Shown here: positions 18,553 to 26,633 of the stretch, in pieces
Layout: each line of letters opens with the position of its first letter
Numbering within the stretch: the stretch's first letter is position 1
DNA from: JABDIP01 sp965237625
GTDB lineage: Bacteria; Pseudomonadota; Alphaproteobacteria; DSM-16000; Inquilinaceae
Assembly: GCA_965237625.1 (NCBI GenBank)
Contig: CBDEGD010000044.1
Coordinates: 124,001 to 188,000, forward strand
Direction: 5' to 3'
DNA: 64,000 nt
Translations under genes and position numbers: made by a program
The notes under the pieces: generated by a model
What the model was told of the DNA's origin: nothing
Seen by the model: only the letters and a program-made list of their open reading frames with translations
Database searches by the model: none

Positions 18553-18670
18553 ATTACGGTAATGGGATGGACGCCCCCACCGGCTTTTCTGTGAGCCATA
18601 CTGGATTGCTGACACACTCCAGTATGGCTCACAGAAAAGCCGGTGGGGGCGTCCATCCCATTACCGTAAT
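18553..18670. repeat. Perfect 118-bp foldback palindrome (53-bp arms, 12-bp loop)
   Basis: Positions 18553-18605 and 18618-18670 are exact reverse complements, separated by TTGCTGACACAC. The arm begins ATTACGGTAATGGGATGGAC and ends CCATACTGGA. It sits between the FRG gene stop (18516) and a truncated transposase, which begins exactly at its right edge. Perfect identity suggests either recent formation from the ends of a mobile element, with the interior lost, or an assembly foldback. No protein is encoded. Confidence 0.9.
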
Positions 18671-19041
18671 ACCACCAAGAGTTCATCCGTTTCCTCAACG
18701 CCGTCGAGGCCGAGGTTCCGGCGGGCAAGATCATCCATGTGGTCCTGAACAATTACGCCACCCACAAACACCCCAAGGTGCTGGCCTGGCTGGCGCGCCA
18801 TCCGCGCTGGGTCTTCCACTTCACCCCTACATCGAGCTCCTGGCTCAACGCGGTCGAGGGCTTCTTCTCCAAGCTTACCCGCCAAAGGCTCAAACGCGAC
18901 GTCTTCCGATCCATCGTCGACCTGCAGGCCGCCATCCACCGCTACCTCGCCAAACACAATGACGATCCCAAGCCCTTCAGATGGACCAAATCTGCCGATA
19001 CCATTCTGGACAAACTCACACAAACTGCACCAACTGTATGA
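18670..19041 (+). pseudogene. Truncated IS630-family transposase, C-terminal part only
   Basis: Only the last ~123 codons remain: YHQEFIRFLNAVEAEVPAGK, then HVVLNNYATHKHPKVLAWLA, FHFTPTSSSWLNAVEGFFSK and a C-terminal tail. The block before the last DDE Glu (SSWLNAVE) is intact, but the second catalytic Asp of the usual LDNYATHKHP motif is Asn here, so the remnant was probably inactive even before truncation. It is a different IS630 subgroup from the intact element at 16.7-17.9 kb. The 5' part is lost at the right edge of the foldback palindrome. There is no start codon with a ribosome site. Confidence 0.88.
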
Positions 19042-19067
19042 GTCGGTGCACTAGTTACTGGTCGGCT

Positions 19068-20141
19068 CTATGCTCTATGTCTTAGCAAGAAGACACCATA
19101 CCCAATTACCATCAATCCGATTAATGACAAGAAACTCGATTCAATTACAATTTCCCGATGGAATAGTTGTCCGAACACCTCCGGATAAATGAAAATAACG
19201 AAGAGACCACCACCACCAAATATTGTCCCAGCTAAGGCCAATATAACATCTTTATATTGTTGCCACAGACTTAATAAAAGAAAAATAAACGCAACAGAAA
19301 TCAAGGAAACAATCATACGCTCCGCAATTAAGTTTTGTTGATCTGGGAAGAACGATAGCTTTTGTTCTAGGAAAGATACCCGAAGAAAGACCCAGAACAA
19401 CGCCACAACCAACGCCGCACCCGTTTGTAAAACTACGGCATAATAATCTGAAAAATTAGGGATCCCGACAATTAGACGGTATCGCAATATCAATACGGCC
19501 GCAAAAAATAGATACAACAAAGCAACAGACTGAATGAAAAAGGAAACAATATATATATATCTAGTTGGAGACCAATATGATCCGCTAGTTGGAAACCAGC
19601 GATTTTTCAGTCCGACCATCATCAGTGATTGATATTGACAACGCACATCAATATTACCTTCCCGCTCATTGCATCTAATTTGCGTGCCGGGATTTCCTCT
19701 GGATTCGTCAAAATAATCAATCAATATTATATTTTTACTCCCAGTTACTAACGTCGATTGTTTGAGTTCATAGAATTCCTTGTTGATCTCAAATGGCGCC
19801 ACATTTTCTGATGAAAGTTCAGCGCCAAGAATAAAAATAGAAAATATAATTATACCTGTCCAGAATATCTTCTTTAATGAAAATCCCTTCTTTAATGAAC
19901 CGTCAGAAAAAACATAACTAGAAAAGAATTTGCCTATTTTGGTTGATAATATTATAGTAATCCAGCTAAAAAAAAGTGGATAAATAAATAGACTGCCATA
20001 AAGGGTTATAAATTTGATGCCTTTTGGATAATAATAAATCAATACATAGATAAAAGGAATGACTCCGCAAAATATCCAATACAGTAGGGCGTATTTGTAG
20101 TATCCTATGAGTCCTAGCATTTTTCTTGTGTACTGCCCCAT
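19068..20141 (-). CDS. Unrecognised AT-rich multi-pass membrane protein
   Basis: I do not recognise this 357-residue protein. It has about eight hydrophobic segments (roughly residues 14-38, 42-66, 90-108, 194-218, 236-258, 281-302, 303-326 and 335-354). A single hydrophilic loop of ~85 residues (108-193) contains two cysteines (IRCNEREG, DVRCQY), which could form a disulfide if extracytoplasmic. Base composition is strikingly AT-rich, with AAA/ATA/TTA codons, unlike the ~65% GC neighbours, so recent transfer is likely. The ATG at 20141 has no clear Shine-Dalgarno. It lies beside IS630 remnants and the FRG gene in an apparent island. Confidence 0.75.
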   Translation of the reverse strand: MGQYTRKMLGLIGYYKYALLYWIFCGVIPFIYVLIYYYPKGIKFITLYGSLFIYPLFFSWITIILSTKIGKFFSSYVFSDGSLKKGFSLKKIFWTGIIIFSIFILGAELSSENVAPFEINKEFYELKQSTLVTGSKNIILIDYFDESRGNPGTQIRCNEREGNIDVRCQYQSLMMVGLKNRWFPTSGSYWSPTRYIYIVSFFIQSVALLYLFFAAVLILRYRLIVGIPNFSDYYAVVLQTGAALVVALFWVFLRVSFLEQKLSFFPDQQNLIAERMIVSLISVAFIFLLLSLWQQYKDVILALAGTIFGGGGLFVIFIYPEVFGQLFHREIVIESSFLSLIGLMVIGYGVFLLRHRA

Positions 20142-20408
20142 TGATCTACCGTGCCAGACATTTGTATATTGGGCATTTCTCCCGCATCCAATCTACAGTG
20201 CGGGCCGACGATCGAATTCTATACATAGGTGTATTCATGATAACGTTGAGGAACGTTGGGTGTCAATTCTTTTGTCAATTTCTAATACAGATTGTATTAT
20301 GTGATGTGGTCTAGGCCTACTGAGTCACAAACCGGTGTCGAAGGAAATCATTGGTGTCAGAGTTGTTTGATCCTGCCTTACAGCCCGTGATCGTCACCCT
20401 TCCCTCCA

Positions 20409-21221
20409 TCACTCCTGTCGAAGCGGCACACCGGCAACGTCGTCGCCCCTCATGTCTCGCGCCTGAGCCCAAGTGTCCGGGTCGGTGATCAGCGCGGCAA
20501 TTGCCTCGGCGGCGGCCTCCAGCAGCCGCTCGCCCTTTTCCGCGCCCGCCCGCGTCGGGTTCCCCGACACGCCGTTGGCGGTCATGTGCTGGAAGGGGCG
20601 CCAGCGGTAGGAGGTGGTGCCGGCGCCGAGGAAGCCGGCGCCGCGGTCGGTGGCCAGGGCGGCGAGGTCGGTGGTGTCGACCAGGCCGGGTTCCAGGGCC
20701 AGCATCATCGAGGTCTCGGCCTCGCAGGCATGCATCACGCCGCCCTGGTCCTCCAGCAGGGCGGCGATGGCGGCCAGGCCTTCGGTGGCATAGGTGGTGG
20801 CGACGATGGTGGCGCCGAGCTCGGTTGCAAAGCGGTCGGCGGCGGTCTGCATGGCGAGGATGTTGCCGCCATGGCTGTTGGAGATCAGCACATCGGTGAA
20901 GCCGTGTCGCACCACGCTGGCGATCAGGCAGCGCAGCACGCCAAAGAAGGTCTCGTGATCCAGGGTGAAGGTGCCGCCGAAGGCCATGTGGTGCTCCGAC
21001 AGGCCCGACCACACAACCGGGGCCACCACCGTCGGGCGCCGGGCGCAGGCCTTCTCCGCCGCCCGCCGCGCGACCGCCGCGCCGATCCTGGTATCGGTCA
21101 TGACCGGTAGATGCGGGCCGTGCTGCTCGATCGCCGCGACGGGCAGGATCACCACGGCGTTGCGGCCGGCCAGATCGCGCAGCTCATGCGCCTTCAGCTT
21201 CGCCCATTCGACTTCCGGCAT
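20409..21221 (-). CDS. Creatininase family amidohydrolase
   Basis: A 270-residue member of the creatininase/MftE superfamily of metal-dependent hydrolases. It shows the signature VILPVAAIEQHGPHLPVMTD (about residues 25-44; metal-binding Glu, His and Asp), then GLSEHHMAFGGTFTLDHETF, LISNSHGGNILAM and HACEAETSMMLAL (further metal ligands). Length is normal. GGGAGGAAAGCC precedes the ATG. The substrate cannot be told from sequence; the family includes creatininase, the mycofactocin peptidase MftE and several uncharacterised amidohydrolases. There is no mycofactocin cluster nearby. It is divergent from the sialidase-like gene across 122 bp. Confidence 0.88.
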   Translation of the reverse strand: MPEVEWAKLKAHELRDLAGRNAVVILPVAAIEQHGPHLPVMTDTRIGAAVARRAAEKACARRPTVVAPVVWSGLSEHHMAFGGTFTLDHETFFGVLRCLIASVVRHGFTDVLISNSHGGNILAMQTAADRFATELGATIVATTYATEGLAAIAALLEDQGGVMHACEAETSMMLALEPGLVDTTDLAALATDRGAGFLGAGTTSYRWRPFQHMTANGVSGNPTRAGAEKGERLLEAAAEAIAALITDPDTWAQARDMRGDDVAGVPLRQE

Positions 21222-21343
21222 GGCTTTCCTCCCGTGATGCGTGATCCGATCCTCCAGTCTGGTGAATTCGCGGGCCAGAGTCGATTGATCGCCAGAGCCG
21301 GATCGGGTATCGAGCCTGAGGGGCCGTTGCGGGAGACCATCAC

Positions 21344-22507
21344 ATGAACTCTTCGAATCCCATCAAGGCGGCGGTTTCGGTGATCGGCCGTCGCCGGCTG
21401 CTGCTCGCCGGAGGTCTTGGCGTCGTCGGGCTCGCGGCGGCGGGATGCGGGGCGCCGCGCAGGCCGGCCGGCATCAGTTCCCGGTTCGAGAAGCTGGTCG
21501 TTGCCGGCGACCCCGACCTGAACGGTATCTTCGACGTGTCGGTCGAATACGGCCCGGACGGGACCGGCTGGCTTGCCTATTCGCGGGTCGCACTGCCGAA
21601 ATACGTCAGCACCCATCTGGCCCGGAGCGACGACCGGGGCCGAAGCTGGACGTTCGTCGGCGCGGTCAACCGGTCCCGTGACGATACGGCCACCGTGGAC
21701 GGCCGGGCGATCGCCGGGGTGCGGCGCTTCGAAACGCCGACACTGGTCTTTGACCCGGCGGACGATCCCTCCCGGCGCTGGAAGCTCTATGCCGAGCGCT
21801 ATGTCGCCGTGCCGCCGCACCGGCCGGACAACAACCGGCACGGGGATGGCTGGATCGAAGTGAGATATGCCGGGCGGCCCGACGGGCAATGGTCGGAGCC
21901 GGTGCGGCAGTTCGGAGGCCCGGCGACCGGCAGCCGTATCGACCTGAACCGCCTGCACCCCGATCTGGCCGGCATGAGCTTCTACAATGAGCTCGGCTCG
22001 ATCGCGCGGGACGGCGTGCTCTATCTCAGCCTGGATGCCAGCACCACATCCTCGGGACTCGGCGATTGGGAGAACCGCAGGGTCGTCCTCATCTCGTCGC
22101 GGGATCACGGCGAGACCTGGCGCTATGCCGGCACGCTGACCGACCATGACGACGCTTCGGGCTTCGGCTATCTGGTGCTGACCGGCTCCAGCCTGGTGAA
22201 GGAGGGAAACCGCCTGTTCCTGCTCATCACGCCATCGGGGGCGAAGGGCTTGGGCAGGAAGAACCGGGGCCATGACGGCACCTGGATCATCGAATTCGAG
22301 GATATCGCCCGGGCCCGGCTAAGGCGCGACGCAGATGGCGAGCTCGACGTGCTGAGGAGAATTCCCATCGACCGCGATACCGGCGGTCTCAGCGACTATC
22401 ACGAGCGGAATACCAATGGCGGGATCCTGTTTCCGCAGATCGACACCCAGGCCCGACCAGATGTGTTCCAAACCTATATGACGCGCCAGCGGATCGTATC
22501 CCCATGA
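21344..22507 (+). CDS. Tat-exported lipoprotein, sialidase-like beta-propeller
   Basis: A 387-residue protein. The N-terminus RRRLLLAGGLGVVGLAAAGC combines a twin-arginine-like motif with a lipobox Cys (residue 36). Two Asp-box-like motifs, SDDRGRSW and SSRDHGETW, and repeated short beta-strand blocks (WKLYAERYV, YLSLDAST) indicate a five- or six-bladed propeller like sialidases and related glycosidases. The catalytic arginine triad is not obvious, so calling it an active sialidase is not justified. It could bind or cleave carbohydrate at the envelope, which would fit the nearby uronate genes. GGGAGA precedes the ATG. Confidence 0.7.
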   Translation: MNSSNPIKAAVSVIGRRRLLLAGGLGVVGLAAAGCGAPRRPAGISSRFEKLVVAGDPDLNGIFDVSVEYGPDGTGWLAYSRVALPKYVSTHLARSDDRGRSWTFVGAVNRSRDDTATVDGRAIAGVRRFETPTLVFDPADDPSRRWKLYAERYVAVPPHRPDNNRHGDGWIEVRYAGRPDGQWSEPVRQFGGPATGSRIDLNRLHPDLAGMSFYNELGSIARDGVLYLSLDASTTSSGLGDWENRRVVLISSRDHGETWRYAGTLTDHDDASGFGYLVLTGSSLVKEGNRLFLLITPSGAKGLGRKNRGHDGTWIIEFEDIARARLRRDADGELDVLRRIPIDRDTGGLSDYHERNTNGGILFPQIDTQARPDVFQTYMTRQRIVSP

Positions 22508-22564
22508 CTTGGACCGGAAGCGGCGGCGTGATCGTCGCTTCCGGCCGTTGATGTCTTCGACGAC

Positions 22565-22786
22565 CTAGGGTTGACTGCCCGCGTCGATCCCAGCCACGAC
22601 GATCCGTTTGGAATCGTCGAACGGGCATCCGCTGGTCGAGATACCGTCGGTTTGGTCGCAAACCGCCTGCGGTCCGCTGCTGCCGTGAATTCCGGCGATG
22701 ACGACGGCGTCTGGCTGTCCGATCGGTGCGGCCAGTAGCGCCACGGCGACCAGCGCCAGCGTCAATAGCAATCCAAGAACCTTCAT
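22565..22786 (-). CDS. Small secreted protein, unknown function
   Basis: A 73-residue product from the ATG at 22786, preceded by GGGAGAAG; the longer frame to 22834 lacks this site. Residues 1-22 (MKVLGLLLTLALVAVALLAA) are a clear signal peptide. The remainder is about 50 residues with two cysteines (QAVCDQTDG and TSGCPFDD) and a near repeat of VVIAGIHG / VVAGIDAG. No family recognised. It stands alone, convergent with the sialidase-like gene. Confidence 0.55.
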   Translation of the reverse strand: MKVLGLLLTLALVAVALLAAPIGQPDAVVIAGIHGSSGPQAVCDQTDGISTSGCPFDDSKRIVVAGIDAGSQP

Positions 22787-22927
22787 AGTGCTTCTCCCGA
22801 GTGGTCGCGGCATTTTGCTTACCGTCGGCAGCATAGACGATTGGACGATAATCTCCAGGCTGCAGTCACCACAGGAAATTCCCGTCGGTATTGGCGCCCG
22901 GATCAGATGCCGGGCAGTCGCAGTCCC

Positions 22928-24205
22928 CTATTTGGTCAGCAATCCCGGCAGCCACGTCGCCAGCGCCGGGATATACGACACCAGCAGCAGCACGATGATG
23001 TTGGTCAGGATGAAGGGCAGGATCGCGCGCACCACCGGACCCAGCGGCAGGCGGGCGATGTTGGCGCAGACGAACAGGCAGACGCCGACCGGCGGTGTGG
23101 TCAGGCCGATCATCAGGTTCAGGACGGCGAAGGTGGCGAAGTGCAGCGGCTCGATGCCGACACCCTGGGCCAGGGCCAGCAGCGGCACGAAGAGGATGAT
23201 CAGCGCGGCGATGGTCTCCATGAACATGCCGATGAACAGCAGCAGGATGTTGATCATCAGGATGATCAGGAACTTGTTTTCCGTCACCGACAGCACGCCG
23301 GCGGCGATGGCCTGCGGGATGCGCTCGGAGACCAGGATCCAGCCGAACACATTGGCAAAGCCGACCAGCACCAGGATCGCGGCGGAGGAGACCGCGCTGT
23401 CGACGATGATCTTCGGCACCTCCCGAAGCGGCAATTGCCGGTAGACCAGCGCTCCGACAAGGAAGGCATAGACGCTGGCGACCACCGCGGTCTCGGTCGG
23501 GGTGGCGATACCGCTCAGCAGCCCGTAGATGATCAGCCCGGTCATGGCGAGCGCCCACAGCGCACCGGAGAACGACCGCGCCAGTTCGGCCACGCCCTGC
23601 CAGGATTGCCTCGGAAAACCCTTTCGGACGGCGATGACATAGGCGGTGATCATCATCGCCAGCCCCATCAGGATGCCGGGCACCGCGCCGGCCAGGAACA
23701 TCTGGCCGACCGAGATGCCGGACAGGGCGCCGACGATGATCATCGGCACGCTGGGCGGGATGATCGGCCCGACGGTCGATGAGGCGGCGGTGACGGCGGC
23801 GGAGAAATCAGCCGGATAGCCGGCCTTCTTCATGCCCGGGATCATCACCCCGCCGATCGAGGCGGCATCGGCCACGGCGGTGCCGGTGATGCCGCCGAAC
23901 AGCATCGAGGCGGCGATATTGGTCAGCCCGAGCCCGCCACGCACCCAGCCCACAAGGGCGTTGGCGAAGCGGATGATGCGCTCGGTGATGCCGCCCCGGT
24001 TCATCAGGTTCCCGGCCAGGATGAAGCCCGGAATGCTCAACAGCACGAAGACGTCCATGCCCGCATACATCTTCTGCGGCATGACCACGAAGGGGATGTC
24101 GGCCATGACCAGATAGGCCAGCGAAGACAGGCCCAGCGTCACCGCCACCGGCAGGCCGATCATCAAGCCCAATACGAACACCGCGATCAGGACGAAAACG
24201 TCCAT
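22928..24205 (-). CDS. dctM: TRAP transporter large permease subunit (DctM)
   Basis: A 425-residue, 11-12 segment membrane protein of the DctM family, the channel-forming subunit that couples Na+ flux to import of an organic acid. Family marks include the N-terminal VLGLMIGLPVAVTLGLSSLA, SIPGFILAGNLMNRGGIT, FGGITGTAVADAASIGGVMI and STVGPIIPPSVPMIIVGA. Start and dctQ stop overlap by 1 bp. It is last in the operon gntR-dctP-dctQ-dctM on this strand. Position beside uxuA makes a hexuronate the likely substrate. Confidence 0.94.
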   Translation of the reverse strand: MDVFVLIAVFVLGLMIGLPVAVTLGLSSLAYLVMADIPFVVMPQKMYAGMDVFVLLSIPGFILAGNLMNRGGITERIIRFANALVGWVRGGLGLTNIAASMLFGGITGTAVADAASIGGVMIPGMKKAGYPADFSAAVTAASSTVGPIIPPSVPMIIVGALSGISVGQMFLAGAVPGILMGLAMMITAYVIAVRKGFPRQSWQGVAELARSFSGALWALAMTGLIIYGLLSGIATPTETAVVASVYAFLVGALVYRQLPLREVPKIIVDSAVSSAAILVLVGFANVFGWILVSERIPQAIAAGVLSVTENKFLIILMINILLLFIGMFMETIAALIILFVPLLALAQGVGIEPLHFATFAVLNLMIGLTTPPVGVCLFVCANIARLPLGPVVRAILPFILTNIIVLLLVSYIPALATWLPGLLTK

Positions 24206-24702
24206 CAGGAATGGCCCTCGGGCCGGACCGGCAGACCGCTATCCGAATCCAACAGCATCGACAGCGCGCGCAGTGCGGCGAAGACCATCAACAGCACCAG
24301 CAGGCCCAGAATGCTCATATGGACCCAGTCCATGCGCAGCCCCATGGCCGGGGAGGTCTGCAGCCGTCCGATCGCGTAATATTTCCAGGCCGGCAGGATC
24401 AGCACGGCGCACAGCCCGGCGGTCGCCACCGCCGACAACAGGCGCAACCGCCAGGGCCATTTTCCGGGCAGCGCCTCACAGACAACATCCACATTGACCA
24501 GATCGCCGCAGCGGAACGACAGACCGACGCCGAAGGCGGTGAGGTAGAGCAGCGCGAACCGGGTTAACTCCTCGGTCCAGACCGGCGAGGAGCCGATGGT
24601 GCGGCCGGCGACCTGGATGAGGACGGCAACCAGCAACACAACGAAGGACAGCCCAACGCCGATCCGGCAGAAGACGATCAGCAGGCGGACGGCATGGCGC
24701 AT
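24205..24702 (-). CDS. dctQ: TRAP transporter small permease subunit (DctQ)
   Basis: A 165-residue protein with four predicted membrane helices and the DctQ family blocks VLIQVAGRTIGSSPVWTEEL and RFALLYLTAFGVGLSFRCGD, which precede the conserved D-x-V region (VNVDVVCEALP). It partners DctM in the inner membrane. It lies 87 bp after dctP, with a GC-rich stem-loop between the two, and abuts dctM. Confidence 0.93.
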   Translation of the reverse strand: MRHAVRLLIVFCRIGVGLSFVVLLVAVLIQVAGRTIGSSPVWTEELTRFALLYLTAFGVGLSFRCGDLVNVDVVCEALPGKWPWRLRLLSAVATAGLCAVLILPAWKYYAIGRLQTSPAMGLRMDWVHMSILGLLVLLMVFAALRALSMLLDSDSGLPVRPEGHS

Positions 24703-24737
24703 CGGCTCGGCGGCTTCTTTGTTGAGATATTGAGGAA

Positions 24738-24763
24738 CAGGTGCCGGGGTGTGCCGGCACCTG
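24738..24763 (-). terminator. Intercistronic stem-loop between dctP and dctQ
   Basis: A perfect 10-bp stem (CAGGTGCCGG / CCGGCACCTG) with a 6-nt loop lies in the 87-bp gap after the dctP stop. No T-run follows on the minus strand, so it is more likely a 3'-end stabiliser or partial terminator that keeps the binding protein at higher level than the permease than a full stop. Confidence 0.6.
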
Positions 24764-24789
24764 CTTCACACAGATTAAAGCCTGTACCC

Positions 24790-25767
24790 TCAGTTAGAGA
24801 ACAAGGCCTCGACGTACGGTTTGACCTCGTCGTTCACATTGGCCAGCACCGCATCTTTCGCCTGTGCCGCGAAGGCGGCGCCATCGACGTCGACGAAGGT
24901 CATGCCCTTGCCCTCAAGATACGCCCGGTCGGCGGCAATACTGTCGAGGAACAGCTGCCGCTCGAACACCTGCGCCCGACGGCCGGCTTCCATGACCGAG
25001 GCCTGATCCGCCTCGGAAAGCTCACCCCAGGTGGCCTCTGCGATGGTCAGGTAGATCCAGGAGCGTACATGCTCGGTCTGGTTCACATGGGACTGAACCT
25101 CGTTGAAATTGGCCGAGCGGATCAGGGCGAGGGGATTTTCCTGCGCCCCGATGGTGCCGTTCTGCAGCGATGTGAACACCTCGGAGAAAGCCATCGGCGT
25201 CGGCTGGGCGCCGAGGGCACTCCAGACGTCGACGAAGAGCGGCACGTTCGGCACCCGCATTTTCAGGCCATCCAGATCAGCCGGGCTGGCAATCGGACGG
25301 TTGGAGGTCAGGTTGCGCGGCCCCCGAGCGAAAAACGCGACCGGACGTATCAGCGCCTTCTCGATGATCTGGGCCTCGATCGCATCGCCAATCTCGCCGG
25401 ATGCCGTTTCATCCATATGCTCCAGGGATCTGTAAGCGTAAGGAACCGCCAGCAGGGCCGCCATAGGCGCCCAGTTCTGCAGGCTTTCACCGGTGATCGT
25501 CATGTCCACCGTGCCAAGCTGCATGCCGTTTATCAGGTCGATCTCCTTGCCCAGAGACTCGTTCGGAAACACCTCGACGGCGATTCGGCCATCGGTCAGC
25601 GCCGACAGCTCCTCGCCGAACTTCACGGCGGCCAGGTGCCAGGGGTTTTCCTCATTGGCCAGATGGCCGAGTTGCAGGGTCATGTCCTGCGCGATGGCCG
25701 CACCGCCGACGAATTGCGCGACGAGGCCGGCGGCGATCAGTCCGGTAATCTTGCTGGTGGCCCTCAT
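24790..25767 (-). CDS. dctP: TRAP transporter periplasmic binding protein (DctP/SiaP type)
   Basis: A 325-residue periplasmic substrate-binding protein. The signal peptide ends near residue 26 (GGAAIA-QD). DctP-family blocks are present: LGHLANEENPWHLAAVKFGE, LDGLKMRVPNVPLFVDVWSA with the carboxylate-binding Arg in KMRVP, and EVFTSLQNGTIGAQENPLAL. Its start overlaps the gntR stop by 4 bp. Uronate is the favoured ligand by context (GntR and uxuA), but this was not shown. Confidence 0.93.
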   Translation of the reverse strand: MRATSKITGLIAAGLVAQFVGGAAIAQDMTLQLGHLANEENPWHLAAVKFGEELSALTDGRIAVEVFPNESLGKEIDLINGMQLGTVDMTITGESLQNWAPMAALLAVPYAYRSLEHMDETASGEIGDAIEAQIIEKALIRPVAFFARGPRNLTSNRPIASPADLDGLKMRVPNVPLFVDVWSALGAQPTPMAFSEVFTSLQNGTIGAQENPLALIRSANFNEVQSHVNQTEHVRSWIYLTIAEATWGELSEADQASVMEAGRRAQVFERQLFLDSIAADRAYLEGKGMTFVDVDGAAFAAQAKDAVLANVNDEVKPYVEALFSN

Positions 25768-26504
25768 GTGTTTTCCTCCTGTTTTTGAGTTTTGGTCAGT
25801 GGGATGACAGGTCCGGGCTCATCGAAGAACCCGGGGTTCGAATTCAGGATCTTGGGAAGATCGTCAAGGATTTCCCGAAGGTGCGACCGCATTGCGCGTT
25901 CGGCCCCGGCGACATCGCCGGCGGCAATGGTGTCGACGATTTCCGCGTGCTGTCGGACGAGTTTCTCGGCCGGGAAATGCCTCAGGCTCAGGAACCGCAC
26001 CCGGTCCATCTGCGATTTCAGCGCTTCGACGAACGTCCAGGCGGCTGCCTTCCCGGCGGCTTCCGCCAGGGTCCGGTGAAAGAGCTCATCGAGCTGAATG
26101 AAATCGAGCGCGCGGCCTTCGGCCACCCGGCTCTGCTCGGCGAGTTGTCGCCTGAGTTGGGCCACCAATACTCGGTCGGCGGCCTCCGCCAACAGCTTGA
26201 CGATGTCGGCCTCGATCGCTTCGCGGACGAATCTGGCATCCAGCACGGAGGCATAGGCGATCTTGCGGACGACGGTGCCCCGCTGCGGGCGCACCTCGAT
26301 CAGCCCTTCCTCGGACAGCTTGATGAAAGCTTCGCGCACCGGCTGACGGCTAATCTCATATTCGGCCGCAATCTCGGATTCGGAGACCCGCCGGCCCGGG
26401 CTGAGATCGTTGCGCACGATCCGCTCCCTAAGGATCCGGTGCAATTGCGGTCCCAATGCCCGCGTCTGGTCCAAAGACCAGGTTTCGGTTTGCACATCCG
26501 ACAA
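25764..26504 (-). CDS. GntR/FCD family transcriptional regulator
   Basis: A winged-helix DNA-binding domain at about residues 15-80 (RILRERIVRNDLSPGRRVSE, YEISRQPVREAFIKLSEEGL) is followed by an all-helical FCD effector domain with metal/ligand histidines (FHRTLAEAAG and RQHAEIVDTIAAGD). I choose TTG at 26504 because GGAGG lies seven bases upstream; the frame also reaches ATG 26552, but that extension would cover the AT-rich promoter. FCD regulators of this kind commonly sense uronates or other sugar acids and repress. It is first gene of the TRAP operon and divergent from uxuA. Confidence 0.88.
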   Translation of the reverse strand: MSDVQTETWSLDQTRALGPQLHRILRERIVRNDLSPGRRVSESEIAAEYEISRQPVREAFIKLSEEGLIEVRPQRGTVVRKIAYASVLDARFVREAIEADIVKLLAEAADRVLVAQLRRQLAEQSRVAEGRALDFIQLDELFHRTLAEAAGKAAAWTFVEALKSQMDRVRFLSLRHFPAEKLVRQHAEIVDTIAAGDVAGAERAMRSHLREILDDLPKILNSNPGFFDEPGPVIPLTKTQKQEENT

Positions 26505-26582
26505 AAATCGTCCTCCCCGACCCCTTATATACCATACTTCCATACTAGCCAACGATAACCGGGGCTGTTAACCTCGCGAGGC

Positions 26583-26601
26583 TTTGCATCGAATATGCAA
26601 A
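26583..26601. promoter_or_regulatory. Candidate operator in the gntR-uxuA divergent promoter
   Basis: TTTGCAT-CGAAT-ATGCAAA is a perfect 7-5-7 inverted repeat, 33 bp before the uxuA ATG. The divergent 129-bp region also has TATATA near 26527 and a CCATACT direct repeat near 26533-26547, facing gntR. Binding by the adjacent GntR protein is inferred. Confidence 0.5.
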
Positions 26602-26633
26602 TCTGCGTTTAGGGCATTACGGCGAGGCGAACG

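Noticed and set aside
25840..25860. GTTCGAATTC resembling a tRNA T-loop
   Set aside because: It lies inside the gntR coding frame and no acceptor or anticodon stem surrounds it.
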